A stretch of 64,000 nt of DNA from contig JAPNXP010000003.1 of NCBI GenBank assembly GCA_028753945.1, positions 5,270,001 to 5,334,000 of the forward strand, read 5' to 3'. The position numbers and the translations under genes were made by a program. The notes under the pieces were generated by a model, which saw only the letters and a program-made list of their open reading frames with translations, did not search any database and was not told the DNA's origin. This stretch comes from Hexactinellida sp. DTS-2022 (Eukaryota > Porifera > Hexactinellida). This document shows positions 46,061 to 57,523 of this stretch, in pieces; the first letter of the stretch is position 1, and every line of letters begins with the position of its first letter.

Positions 46061-46609
46061 CTACTTCATCTTCTCCAGCTCCATTTCCTTTCTACGCACG
46101 CGGAAGGTCTTATGTCCCGCGTAGTGCAGTATAGTCTCTCTGTACCACTTTAGTGGGGACCGAGGCACGCAGTACCTGACAGGGTTAGGGCCGGGTCCCT
46201 TGTACAGCAGATCCGACCTGGGCGTGGGGGCCTGTCCCGGGAGGATACGGCAAATGCGAGAAGGGAAGTTCAGTTTGTACTGCAGCTTCCTGAATGGAAG
46301 CGGAGGCATTTCTGAGTTGGTTTCTACGATGACTCGGCCGGCTCTCACCAGAGCAGCTCTCTCCACCACCTTACCCTTACCGCCCCCCATACGCACGCCT
46401 TTGGGCTTCTTGGTTATCCCAATGTTAAGTTTATCCTCGTAGGGCAAGTGTATTTTGTGGGTCTTGCGGAACATAGTGAGCAGCAGCCGTATGGTCTTAA
46501 CGTGGTTTCCAGTGAATAGGATTGGAATCTCGGGGACCAGTGCCCAGTTACCAAACATGGTAATAGGAACGAAGTTGTTAGGGAGTGGCAAGCCCCGAAG
46601 CTTAACCAT
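46061..46609 (-). CDS. MRPL16: Mitochondrial ribosomal protein L16-like (uL16m)
   Basis: Single open exon of 182 residues. The L16 signature KGVRMGGGKGKV at ~70-81 is followed by AALVRAGRVIVE, matching RMGGGKG...VKAGRLVVE of animal mitochondrial L16. Upstream, a GNHVKTIRLLLTMFRK stretch fits the conserved GHFEMMRLTINR region. The protein would sit in the large mitoribosomal subunit near the peptidyl-transferase centre. It is shorter than mammalian homologues (~250), lacks an obvious presequence and has a longer tail after the signature. A TAG lies in frame 9 bases before the ATG, so the start is at 46609 unless a short upstream exon splices in (CTATAG just before the ATG could be an acceptor). 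Neighbour on the same strand: the ADP-ribosylglycohydrolase, ~1 kb upstream. Confidence 0.75.
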   Translation of the reverse strand: MVKLRGLPLPNNFVPITMFGNWALVPEIPILFTGNHVKTIRLLLTMFRKTHKIHLPYEDKLNIGITKKPKGVRMGGGKGKVVERAALVRAGRVIVETNSEMPPLPFRKLQYKLNFPSRICRILPGQAPTPRSDLLYKGPGPNPVRYCVPRSPLKWYRETILHYAGHKTFRVRRKEMELEKMK

Positions 46610-47204
46610 TACACACTATAGACACTAGGTTCTGTTAATGCATTTGTAATGACATATATGCACCTATAGTATACTCTCGTTAACAAGGAATTATCCAGGA
46701 GCGCGAGACGCTCCTTTAGGCGTATGATTTGGGTAAATTATATATTTAGGAGAGCGAAAATTTTAAATATTCTCCTATACCATAACATTAAATTATTAAA
46801 TTAGGCGCTGAAATTTTGCTTGGATCCTGAATAGGAGCGTATTCTCAAATTGCTGTATAAGACCCTGCTCGTTAATACGATTACGAACATCAAGGGATCG
46901 TAAAGAATTGTTAGTATTATCCGGAATTCGTATCGTAGTCAATTAAACTTTGTTCGCCATAACCGATATTTCGCCTTATAACTTATAAGTGTTCGTTATA
47001 ACGAGTCCACTGTATTTAAGGAAAAATTCTAATATGATAGTTATGATAGTTGTGATATACGTGATATCCTAACTAATATGTAACAAATATATCTTGTATT
47101 GGGATTTTGAGGTTGCAAAAAAAAAATTGCAGTTCTACATGTTCTGTTTGTTAATTCTTTCCAAAAAATTTAAGAAAACTTAAATAACAATTGGTGAAAC
47201 ATAA
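46610..47204. other. Spacer with a repeat related to 16.1 kb
   Basis: TTATCCAGGAGCGCGA at ~46691 and the following AGGCGTAT words match ~16129-16230. An end of a pogo-like MITE type (ACGAGTCCACTGTA) lies at ~47001-47014. Confidence 0.45.
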
Positions 47205-47471
47205 CAGGGGCGGCACGTCATTTCGAAAAGTGGTACGGGGGAGAATTTTACTGTATTCTAATGTGGTCCGGCGGTTCCACACCAGGTATTTGAGTGTGGT
47301 CCACCGATCATAAAAGCATTATTGGATAAATTATCAATGAATTGTATAATTTCGATCAGATAGAGGTGGTACTACACAGCTGGCCATCCTGAAGTGGTGC
47401 GGCGACGCCGGACCACTCTGAAAAGTGGTCTGGCGCTCGCCGCACCAGCCGTACCGGATGTGCCGCCCCTG
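47205..47471. mobile_element. MITE with CAGGGGCGGCAC ends
   Basis: Left CAGGGGCGGCACGTCATTTC and right GATGTGCCGCCCCTG are inverted. GTGGT(A/C)CGG-type words recur inside in both orientations. No clear target duplication. Confidence 0.65.
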
Positions 47472-47635
47472 CGTTTGTTTGGATACAAACAAAATACAAT
47501 TTCATTGCAATTGCACATTGCATTGTACAATTCATTCATTATAAATCTACAACTATTATTTCTACTCTAAATATAAATTAATTTGAAGACAATAAACTAA
47601 AACCTAATTATTCTCATTACAAATTACTTCAAACA

Positions 47636-49759
47636 TCAAACTGCAGTAATCTCCTTTTCTTCAGGCCCTAAGCCAATACAATTCAAAAACTGTTCCACTT
47701 TCTCATCCAGCCACTTAATATGTGGCATCTTTTGCAACCAATCATGTGGCAGATTGCTGTATCCGATCTTACAGCCTACAACAGCTCCACAGACCGCTCC
47801 GTTAGTATCTGCGTCTCCTGCCTCTCTCACCAACTCCGTCATAAGCTTAAGGAACTCCTTACCGCTCTTAACTTTGCTATTCACTCCCACAAACGCAGTG
47901 CCGGCGCACTTTAGAGTGTAGCCAATAGCTTTAGCCTCGTCCAGCTTGAGAGCCTGAAATGAGCCCAGTTTCATGTGAGATACGAATTCTTCTTTCTTCT
48001 CTTCCTCCTCGATTAGCTCCGCTCCCGCCTGGATGCTCCTCCCCACTAAGTTGCTCAGTTCCTCTTTGGAGCACGGAGAGGAGCATTGCAGCAGCTGTGA
48101 GATCAGTGTTGTGACTGCTACGCAGCTAGCTGAACACCTGTGTGCGTAGTATACTCATTAATTGTGTAGAATTAGCTTATTAGTTTACCAGCATTTATAT
48201 CTGGATTTCTCTGTATAGTCCATTGATACGGAATAGGCAAGGAACTATACCAGTTCGGTTTTAACAACACGAACTGACACTTGATTACACTCTCGTTAAT
48301 ACGAATATCAGGGGAGCGTCGAAATTTGTTTGTATTAACCGGAGTCAACTGCGTTTGTATAAGTTAGGAGAATTAAACCTTGTAGTATTCCTCAACCGAT
48401 ATTTCGCTTTAGCCGTGTTCATAATAACGAAGTCTACTATATGTAGAATAATGAGTTATTGTCTATAATTAGGCTACATATGCTACATACCTTGGGTCCG
48501 CATGTGTGGTTAGACAGATATCCAGTGTGTTACGAATGACAGTCTCGATGCAATTGAAAGATACCAGTCCCAGCACAGAGGTGCGCATGACAGCGCCATT
48601 GGCCGCTAGGTATTTCCCGGAGCGTTCCCACACCTCTCTGGCTGCCGTGTGTGGGTCTGCTAGGAATTTCGCGTGTGAGATGGTGCGATTAACCGTCATG
48701 CCGATGCCCAGCCCGCCTGCGTCGCCCAGCTCTGGGAATCCATTCCCCGCCCATTCGTATAGCTTCTTAGCGAAGTCGCTGGGCACCACCTTGCCCCCTG
48801 ACTCCACTATGCCCTCCAGGATGAGCAGCATCTGGTCCGTGTCGTCAGTCCAGTCCCCCTGCTTCCAGCGGCTCCTAGACACACAGCCGTGTAAGGTCCT
48901 ACTTGTGTCGGTAACACATTGTTAAAGGCATATCGAAATGGTGAGTTTTGAGGATAAAAATAACCTTGCCAGTGCATTAACATTACACTAGAAAAGATCT
49001 TTCCAATATATACGTAAGTAATGCCATGACATAATGCAGTTAGCATAGTAGGGCTTAAAAAGTAAAATAACCTCAAGAAAAAGTTTGTTTGCGTGGTCGT
49101 GGGAGAAATAGAGGAATCGGCAATCAATGTTTACAATAATATATGTGTCTGTGTGTAATCTCGTAATACTCTACAATCGGTTTAGGAATACTCTGCGCAA
49201 TAAAGAAACGTCCAAACGGTATAAAGTAGATACTTAGTGTAATGTAAACGGACTCAACAGGCATAGTAGCAACACGACTAGTCGATAGGAATGCGACTCC
49301 TCACCTATGGAAGTCCTGTACGATATCTGAGAACGGAATGGGTCCTGACTTCTTGTAGTACTGCCCCGCCTCCACCTTAGACATGAACTCAGTCGCCAGT
49401 CCCATAGCGTCTCCCAGCGCGTTACCATACACGCACCCTCTCACGCGATCTATAACGATCTCTCTGTTGCTGTTAGGCGCCCACTCAGGTCTGAATAGCA
49501 CCGCCTCCAGGCTGGGGGGACAGGGCACAGGGGACTCTGTCTTGAGGCGCTTGCTTACTACGCTCTCCTCGGGCTCCTCGGGCGGGGGGGACTCTCTCTC
49601 TGCCGGGAGAGGAGAGAGAGGAGCGGCCTCGCTGGTGCTGCTTATGTCAGCTGACTCCTGCGGCTGGGTGGTGTCCGGCTGCTGCTGCTGCGGGGGAGAC
49701 GCCTCTGCGGAGATGTCAGGCGTATCCTCTGGCTCGGGGGGCGGGGGGGCGGTAGCCAT
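47636..49759 (-). CDS. ADP-ribosylglycohydrolase family protein
   Basis: Three exons: 49759-49305, 48874-48491 and 48125-47636 (442 residues). Donors are CATAG|GTGAGG and CCAAG|GTATGT, acceptors GTGTCTAG and CAGCTAG, both phase 2. Residues 1-~98 are Pro/Gln/Ser/Glu-rich and probably disordered. The catalytic domain begins with DRVRGCVYGNALGDAMG (~104-120). It carries both expected metal-binding motifs, TDDT (161-164) and GDADTNG (383-389), with ANGAVMRTS between, so the active site looks intact. Family members remove ADP-ribose from proteins or hydrolyse related bonds using two Mg ions; the substrate here cannot be told. The exon 3 acceptor was chosen because the alternative CAG six bases upstream brings in a stop. 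The first intron contains only short repeats. Confidence 0.85.
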
Positions 49760-49840
49760 TGTATTACTCTGTTTGTATGTCTGGACACACAGCTAACTGA
49801 ACAGAGGGTACATATAATGGAAATTATATTCTCCCAGATA

Positions 49841-50017
49841 CAGTAGAACCTGCATAATCCGACCCTCTATAAACCAGATTCGCATTAATTCGACACTAAT
49901 TTCCTATCCCAATGAACGTCGTATAATGGAAATTTCACTCTATATTCCGGAATTTTCCTTAATTCGAGACTACATTTTTCCTGTCCCAACGAGTGTCGTA
50001 TTAGGCAGGTTCTACTG
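49841..50017. mobile_element. Pogo-like MITE upstream of the ADP-ribosylglycohydrolase
   Basis: CAGTAGAACCTGCATAATCC at the left and TTAGGCAGGTTCTACTG at the right are inverted, with TA on both sides. It sits 82 bases before the start codon, so it may lie in the 5' UTR or promoter. Confidence 0.75.
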
Positions 50018-50194
50018 TAGACCTCTCCGATAAACATTTAATGCTTGAGACTTATTTAGCTAAATAAGTCCTGTTAACAAATTGACTATAATCGTGCGGG
50101 CATAATTATAATTATCAGCTGTTGCTTATAAGTCGAGTAATAAACTGATAATGTACATAACATAGTATAATTATAAAGTCCGTATAAGAACTAG

Positions 50195-50954
50195 TTAGCT
50201 ACTCTGTCCAATCTGTTTGTAGAGAGGGTCGTATTCCTCTTTGTGCTTCAGTAAGTAAGCTGCCAGGTACTCTATGGGGTCTGCTGGCCTCTCTGCGCAT
50301 AGCGACGACATTGCTACAAAGGAATGCATACATACCGTAAGTTAAATTGCTAAACATATATACAACTAGGATAATTAATTAATAACGATGGCTAATGCCT
50401 TGTGTACAACATAAATTAATATTATTCTTATAACTTTTAATATTTCTCAGATCCAATGTCGGATATCGAATAAGTTTAGTATGTTACTTCTGCAAAGGAT
50501 AATTTTATAGTTATTAATAAATTAATGGCATGTGTGGAATAAGCACACGTTAATTCACATTATTAATTGAGCTAAACACCCAAATATAATACTACAGTGT
50601 AGTTTGCTTATTAGCAACTCCCCTATTAGCAATAATTAGAATTGCTTTATTAGCAACCGCTTTTCGGGTCCCAAGGTAACAATACTGTTAATATCATTCC
50701 CTTATTAGCAACTTTGCCTATTAGCAACCAGATTTAGTGGCAAACACGGGTTGCTATTAAGCGAACTCCACTGTAGCATATAAATGCAGTTAATACTTGC
50801 CTGTGATTAGTATAGGCACAACCGTGTTGTCCATATAGGCTCTGTTAGGCAGAGCCTGCAGCTCTACCTTGCTGTGCTGTCTCTCCTTCAGATTGTTAAC
50901 CTCCACATCCACCAGAGAGAGGTGCTTCTCGTCCAAACCGGAGCTGCTATCCAT
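50195..50954 (-). CDS. DPY30: DPY30 homologue
   Basis: Two exons, 50954-50801 and 50313-50195, encode 90 residues (human ~99). The C-terminal core reads LQALPNRAYMDNTVVPIL across exon 1 and ERPADPIEYLAAYLL in exon 2. This is the DPY30 dimerisation helix pair that binds the ASH2L helix in SET1/MLL histone H3K4 methyltransferase complexes and also AKAPs and ciliary proteins. The intron appears to be GC-AG: the donor reads CACAG|GCAAGT and the acceptor TTTGTAG. No GT donor nearby keeps the family alignment, and the phase is correct. The intron carries a pogo-like MITE. High confidence from the near-complete match to the motif. Confidence 0.93.
50595..50773. mobile_element. Pogo-like MITE in the DPY30 intron
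   Basis: CAGTGTAGTTTGCTTATTAG at the left and TTAAGCGAACTCCACTG at the right, TA on both sides. TATTAGCAA words repeat inside in both halves. Confidence 0.7.
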
Positions 50955-50994
50955 TCAGCTATAACGCTAAGTGTATATCTACTGTATATAAGTA

Positions 50995-51149
50995 CTGTAG
51001 AACCCAGTTAGTACGAACACCAGGGGACCGTGACAAAGATTCGCCTTATCCGGAATTTGTATTAACCAATATAATATGTATTGTAAAGGTTTTGAAGGGG
51101 ACTGAAATAGTGTTCGTATTAACCGTATTCGTACTAATGGGGTTCCACT
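50995..51149. mobile_element. Pogo-like MITE
   Basis: CTGTAGAACCCAGTTAGTAC at the left and TACTAATGGGGTTCCACTG at the right. GTACGAACAC-type and CCGTATTCGTAC words are inverted. It begins 40 bases before the DPY30 start. Confidence 0.65.
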
Positions 51150-51209
51150 GTATATACCTACTGTATTATGAGCACGCAAGGTAGTATAGTAGTAGGGAGG
51201 TTAATGGTA

Positions 51210-51327
51210 CAGTGGATGCCGGTTATAAGAACATCGTCGGGAACTGCATATAATGTTCTTATAACCGGCATAAAGTTATATGGCAACCGTTTTTCCAGTA
51301 GAATGTTCTTATATCCGGCATTTATTG
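51210..51327. mobile_element. Pogo-like MITE
   Basis: CAGTGGATGCCGGTTATAAG at the left and CTTATATCCGGCATTTATTG at the right, TA flanks. GTTCTTATAACCGGCAT repeats inside. Confidence 0.65.
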
Positions 51328-51536
51328 TATACGGAATTAGGGTTAAACGCTAATCTACTTCTCTCAACTACAGAATTGCTAAAACTCAATTTGCTTGGTG
51401 TCCGACTTTCAGAAGTCGGCGAATTATATACTATTTATTTCCCAATCAGTTCTGTTCTGTTCGCACAAGGCAGCAAGGGTTTTAATGTTACAAGAATAGT
51501 AATACACTTCAAATAGGATAAAGAAAGAACACACAA

Positions 51537-51770
51537 TCTAATATTCGCTACAGAACCAGGTAGCGCTTAGTAGTTCCGGGGATTCGATGTCCAAACAAAG
51601 AGTGTGGAATAATTGGCCGCAATTCTCGCATTCCACCAGTCTACCTCTTCTTAGATGAATTTTAGGACTGTTGGAGATAGTGTGGCAATATCTCAGCTCC
51701 AAGTCATCGTCACTAGAGCTGTCGCTTTGCGGCTTGGACGAAATGGCACCATTGTATCTCCCGAAGTGTA
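51537..51770 (-). pseudogene. PHD-finger remnant of a transposase-like protein
   Basis: Reads SDSSSDDD then YCHTI...VECENCGQLFHTLC...WFCSEY-stop. The order and spacing are those of a PHD finger after an acidic Ser tract, as at the end of the 21-23 kb transposase. Two expected cysteines are replaced (I for the second, Y for the last), so it is probably a relic. Confidence 0.55.
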
Positions 51771-52009
51771 ACCATGTCCATGCTACTATTCTGTTTGACT
51801 TGAGGTAAAAAATAAAATTAAAACCAAAATCAATTGATTTAATGTTGATTTTGCTTTTGAAAAGGGTGAAACCTTTTTGAATCGTATTTATTTCGACGTA
51901 TAATTACAAAGTATATTCACTACCAAAAAAGCAATTGAACAGATTTTATAAAATTTGAGTTTTATTCATTCAAATCAATTATTTAATTTCTCGAAAAAAT
52001 AAAAAAATC

Positions 52010-52205
52010 ATTATTATACCTGGTGACGGTGAGTGTGGAAGCAAGCTTCATTACATCTATACCAATGGCATCAGCTTTCTAAGGACCATCTGAACAGCAA
52101 ATTATGCAGGGACTCATTGTGTTTCGGAGAGAGACCTGTCGACACTGTATTGACAAACTCCGCTGTGTCGTAACCGAAGTCTTGAAAGAGGCCAGAATGA
52201 GATTT
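52010..52205 (+). pseudogene. OTU-like protease fragment
   Basis: IPGDGEC resembles the catalytic GDGxC of OTU domains. After a frame change, SEQQIMQGLIVFR fits the helix that follows. Such OTU domains are often carried by transposons. Broken and short. Confidence 0.4.
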
Positions 52206-53195
52206 TTTGCTTAGTGTCTAGCTAGGGAATCGGTTGCCCGTTAAGGTTACAGTATACCACTGTAAAAATTCGATAAAATATCAAGGCTATGGTCAAATGT
52301 CTACTACAAATAGTCAATTATGAGGTATAACAAATTATCTAAGGCCTCCCGTCACCTGGAATTAAATATATTGTTACATGACTCCCCGATAGGATATTCT
52401 ATCAGCTATTATTCAATTCAAAGTTTGACTCTCTAACTCTTATACTTACCGAGTTACAGCCAAATATGTGAATCTGGAACTAAATGACGTGCTATTATTA
52501 TATAACATTAATTGAAAATTTACTATACAAAGGATTCTACCAGAGAATTGGGTAGTTATCAATGCAATGTTAATGCATATTAACTCACACTATTTCTGCC
52601 TCCACATCCAACTATGGCATGGCTCCCATAAAATTCAAGTATCTGATGTTTCTATCTAGGATCATAGCCCTCTCCCTGGTCTTCATAAGGTCTCAACGAG
52701 ACCCTGGGCCGCCTGCCGAAGTTTCTTTCATCTAAAATTTATAACTTTGTAAGATTTCTGTAAATAGAAGTATAATGGGTCAACTAATTTCTCAATGCGC
52801 AGTAGAACTTTCCATTGAAGGTGTAGGTGCTGCCAAAACTAATTTTGCAAAAACAATATACAAATAATAAGTATTGAAGAAATGTGTGAATAAATGGTAT
52901 CTTATAAGGATTCAGGTCCCATAATACTTCTTGTAACAAAAAAATCGAAATGTTTTATTCATGGCCATGTATAAACCCTAATCAATTTATATTTTTATTG
53001 CATTTTTGGCTTCAATAATAACCTCTGAGCCTCTTGAAATTTCTAGGAAAAATACTAATTATATTTCAAGTTATATATACTAGTCACAACCTCTTCAGAC
53101 GTAAGATTTTTTGGTCTAAATGATCAAATGCATATTACAACTGGTCAATATATAATATTATTTAACTCCCATTTTTTCGTTCCTCCCCCTTCTTT

Positions 53196-53425
53196 TTGCC
53201 TCCAAACTCCATGAAATTATCCTCCTCAAAGAATGAGGAACACTATAATGGGGAGGCCCCCGTTGCTACCATCGCTTCACAAGTACCTCCTCCATGGGCG
53301 CCAACATCATCCCAAACATCTATACCTCTATTGGGGATTTCGGAGTCCTTTTTTTCACTTGACATAGCATCTCAGGCCACAGACAGTTTTCGAAACCGGA
53401 GACGTGGGGGCTATGGCTCCTAGGA
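53196..53425 (+). pseudogene. Transposase N-terminus remnant
   Basis: APVATIASQVPPP, SSQTSIP and GISESF match the N-terminal residues 37-69 of the 21-23 kb transposase (SPLATISSQGPPP, SSQTSIP, GISESF). The open frame ends at 53423. The orientation is opposite to the nearby PHD remnant, so more than one copy or an inversion is involved. Confidence 0.65.
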
Positions 53426-54018
53426 ACTTCACAAAGGTGAAATTTCTTTCTAGGGCCATAGCCCTCTCCGTCGTACCGTGGTCACCAGCTCCTCGCTGAG
53501 GCCTGGCCCGCCTGGCGCAGTACCGCCTCCCTGTTTTCGGCGGCCAGGGCCAGGCCTCTAAGTTTAGGAACTTGTCCCACCAAAATTCTGCATTACCTAA
53601 AATTTATACATTTGTAAGATTTCAGTAAAGTGAATTATAATGCGGCAACTTACTCTTAGACTCCATCAAAGACTTGTGGAGCCGACACATTGATCGACTC
53701 CAATATCTGCCGTCATAATATGCAGGGGGGAAATGTCATATCTAATTTGGTAAACAATATACCAACAATAAGTAATGAAGAAACGTGTGATCGATATATA
53801 AATAGAGATCAATCAATTACGGGACACTATAATATAGAAATGGCACCATACAACATTTACGAATCTCAATATTAATATAACTAGTGTAAGACGAGGGGAA
53901 TAGCTAGTAGAATATTCTAGAACACTTAACTATATCATATACACTCTTACAACACAGCTCTATAGAGCCACTAACATCCCTGTGTATATACAATTGATAA
54001 AAGGCGTGTCACGCTTGA
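53426..54018. other. Spacer downstream of the SCAMP gene
   Basis: AGGGCCATAGCCCTCTCC at ~53452 matches GGATCATAGCCCTCTCCC at ~52660, so both belong to decayed copies of one element. Nothing else recognised. Confidence 0.4.
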
Positions 54019-56362
54019 TCAGGTGGCAGCAGCCTGGAAGCCGGTTTTAACACCCGATTTAACTCCGTCTGAGACAGCTGTCCTGATCGCTTCGTTCGTG
54101 GCTGCCTCCTTTATGCCCGATTTAACCGCGGCGCGCACAGTCTCGTTAGAGGCAGCTGTTGTGAACATCTCTTGTCTAGCAGCAGCAATACTAGCGCCTG
54201 AGAGTCTGTGGATCGAATGGTAAGTAGGAACCAGGGATAAGGAATAACTAGTGTCAGGTTCTTATATGAACATTAGATATTCAAGGGAAGAAAATTTTGT
54301 TTCATATTCAAGAGATTTCATAATAAGCTAACTAAACTTAATATAAACTCGATTAAATTGGGACATAAGCATAGGCGTCATTAATGGGGGGGCAGGGGGT
54401 AGGCCCCCCTAGTTTTTAAAACTGGGGGGGGGCCGAGATAATATTAATAATGAAGAATAGAGATAAACTTTTGGGCCCCCCCCAGATTTTGAAAGGATAC
54501 CAAAAATATCGACGCCTATGGCCATAAGGCTTGTTCATAGTAAAAGTTTTTCATATTAAGTTGACGCGAAATTGTTCACAATAACCGGACTTAGTAACCA
54601 GTTATAAGAGAATAAAACTAATTAAACCAACGTACCTATAGTATCTGTGCACTTTGTATACAAAGAATGCCAGAATGCCTGCCATTACCAGCCAGAGAAT
54701 ACCAAATATCAAATACACGGCTCCCAGTAAGGGAAGGAACAAGTTCCCACTCCCGGGCGAGCTGAACAGGAATACAGCTACAAGAACAAACACTGTTAAT
54801 ACAAGCTGTATAATATCACTTGTTATTTTCAGATAAATTTGCATATGCTAAGGGAATTAACCTTGTTAATCATATTTCGCCTTATCCGTGTCGTACTAAC
54901 GAGATTCCACTGTAATTAGCATCACTTGTAATCAGTCAACATCCGTTTATTCGAACACTCAAGAGAAAAATAAATTTGTTTCGAATTAGTTATTTTTCGA
55001 ATTAACGGGTATTCGAATTAACGGTTGTCGACTGTATAGCAATCTTGAAATTAGGAAAATAAATAACTAATATGTAGATCGTCTATTTATACACTAAGTT
55101 TTTTTTCTTAAATACTATTACTTTTGGTCTCCACAATTTATAGACGGTCTACAAAATTTTCCTATTTGTATGGGCTTTTATATACCGCCTACAAATAAGG
55201 AACTCTAATAAAATACCATAAGCATCGACTTACCTAATATCATGCCGCAGCCGCCCGGAATCCCGAATCCGTTGCAGATGTATATTCCGAACTGGAAGAC
55301 ACAGACGAAGAAGAAGCACATGAAGTTCATAGAGCTGTCGTTCTTGAATGCTCTGTACAGAGGCAGGTACAGACAGAACAGAGAGGAGGGCAGCAGAAAT
55401 ATCAGCAGCGCGAGCGCAAACCCAAAGTTCGCAAAGAAAGTCTCGTTAACACCTGGGTTCTGTCCAATAGCGATTATAGCTATCATGCCTATAAAGGCCA
55501 GCACGAAGTTGACTATGTATAACGAGCAATGTACGATCCACCAAATGAATATAGCCTTCACGAGCCTCTGCTGCTCGGGGGGGATCTCAACGGATATGTC
55601 GTGGTAGAAGCAGGGCTTAATTGGGAAGAAGCTCGGCAGCGGAGGGAAGTTGTTGGGTCGGACCGGAGCAGGCTACAAACAATAGAATATTCATACAGTG
55701 TTATAAGGTAAATACTATAATATCATACAGTGGTGTTCCTAATTGCAATATATTGCCTATGTACTGAAATTAATGTACTAAAATTATTTGTCAAACATTC
55801 CTAACTATCCTCCATTGTTACTTTTTTAAAACATGCTTTCTAACTATACTACATACAGTATTGCTAAAATAACGAGTACGTTAATAACGAGTACGGAATA
55901 AGGAGCTAAGGTGACGCCACGAGTCCCTACCTGTCCGGCGCTCTCCTCCCTCTCCCGTATCGCCTGCTCTCTCCTCGCCAGCTCTTCCTCCCGCTGCTTC
56001 AGCTCCCGCATGGCGGCCGTGTTGGTGTCCAGATAGCTGGGCGGCTCCGTCTCCGCGCCGTGGTCCCCCCCAGAGACGGCGTACTTCTTCTTGCTTCCGA
56101 AGCCGAACCAGGAGATCCCCTCCGCGCCGCGGGGGGGCTTGTCGGCCGGCTTCGGGTCCGCCGGCTGCTGCGCGTCGTCAAACGGGTTGTAGTCGTCCAG
56201 GTCCTTCTTGGGGGCCGTCGGGGCCGGGGGCGGCGGGACGGCGGGCTTGAGCGCCGCGGGGATCAGCGGGGAGGAAGGCGTGTCCGCTATCAGGGGCCTC
56301 CCCTTCTTCTCGTCGAACCGATCCGTCTTAGTCGGGTCAGAGAACGGGTTTGAATCCGACAT
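54019..56362 (-). CDS. SCAMP: Secretory carrier-associated membrane protein (SCAMP)
   Basis: Four exons: 56362-55931, 55672-55234, 54777-54636 and 54205-54019 (399 residues), in compatible phases. The N-terminal cytoplasmic part has NPF motifs (SNPF near residue 5, YNPF near 58), which bind EH-domain endocytic adaptors. A Pro-rich stretch and a Glu/Arg coiled coil (~115-140) follow. Exon 2 opens with NNFPPLPSFFPIKPCFYHD, a SCAMP hallmark. It contains three membrane spans and the E-peptide equivalent FCLYLPLYRAFKND (~243-256) between spans 2 and 3; exon 3 supplies the fourth span. The Ala-rich tail begins YYRLSGASIAAARQE. SCAMPs act in exocytosis and recycling at the trans-Golgi, endosomes and plasma membrane. 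The exon 3 acceptor could also be at 54792 (five residues more). Length is typical of multi-NPF SCAMPs (~340) plus extra linker. Confidence 0.92.
54370..54520. mobile_element. hAT-type MITE in a SCAMP intron
   Basis: CATAGGCGTC...CGACGCCTATG ends, as in the 34959-35742 element, flanked by GACATAAG and GCCATAAG (7 of 8). G-run and C-run blocks lie inside. Confidence 0.8.
54933..55034. mobile_element. Pogo-like MITE in a SCAMP intron
   Basis: CAGTCAACATCCGTTTATTC at the left and TTAACGGTTGTCGACTG at the right; close to the 13038-13137 family. Confidence 0.7.
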
Positions 56363-57523
56363 GTACTAGCTAGTATAGGGATGGTATACAGTATAACTCG
56401 GTATACCCACTCGGGATAGGGAATAAGTACGCATTATCCGAGTGTATGTTGTAACATAGTTTACCCTCATAGGAATAAATACTGCTTTACAAATTTGGTG
56501 AAAATATATTTGTACGTACTTACTTAGCCCATACGTTATAACTGAGGTATACTGTAGCGTAATTATCAATGGTTAATGAATATTTGTTATACGTAATATA
56601 ATCTGTCCTTACCAGACAAGCGATATAGGATTAATATAAACACTATTGAAACTGTGAATTTGGGGCAGATAGATAGAATGTTCATTACAAACGATTTGAA
56701 ACGAATGTTACAAAATAATGCATTTACAAGAATGACCATTGTATATATCATCGTATCTGTCTCGTGTCTCTGATCCAACATTTCATACTAAAATTAAATT
56801 GATTTGTTTCACGTGCCAATAATATAATTCGTAATAAACCAAAGGAATATATATTACAAACATATAGTCAGCCAGTAAAAACCAAATGACTGATTGCACC
56901 AGAATAACACATGCAATCTTATGTAAGGTTCCGTATTATTGTGGAGACAATACAAATCCTGCAAGTGAATAGGTATGTCACAATGGAATGTTAATGTACG
57001 TACATGGTGTGACTGGGTGAATTTGTAATATTATTCAATTAAATTTTTGTATTATTCAATATAATCATGGGAGACTAATTTCAGAATTTCACAATCTATA
57101 TTTCTATAGAAAAGAATGGACAATTAATTCCTATTTATTAGAATCCTTGAAATCCATACATTGAAGAGTTTTCTTGCATAGTATATCTTAGAATGGAATT
57201 CTATCAATTTGTATCTTCCAAATTGCTATTAATAGTAAATATAGAAAGTAAGTTTTATATTAATTACTTACTGTGGAAAAGAGTTCAGCAATCCCATGCA
57301 TTTGTCCCTTTAGAGATTTATATCGATTGTATCAATTCTATCAAGTTCGTTCCCAGCTAGAGGCGTTTTCATACCTTGCACTAGAACTCACTCAAACATA
57401 TTAAATTGGAATTTATATGTAGTTAGCTAGACGGAATATACATGGAATTACTGACTCTCATAAACTGGAATCCCAAAAGAATCAATTACTTGTTTCGAAA
57501 ACTTACAACCAAATAGATTCGTT
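56363..57523. other. Spacer between SCAMP start and ACBD stop
   Basis: Expected to hold the SCAMP promoter and the ACBD 3' UTR. AT-rich, no repeat family or ORF recognised. Confidence 0.4.

Noticed and set aside
51537..51770. PHD finger as an exon of a live gene
   Set aside because: Two zinc ligands are replaced and no convincing flanking exons were found; similarity to the transposase tail makes a relic more likely.
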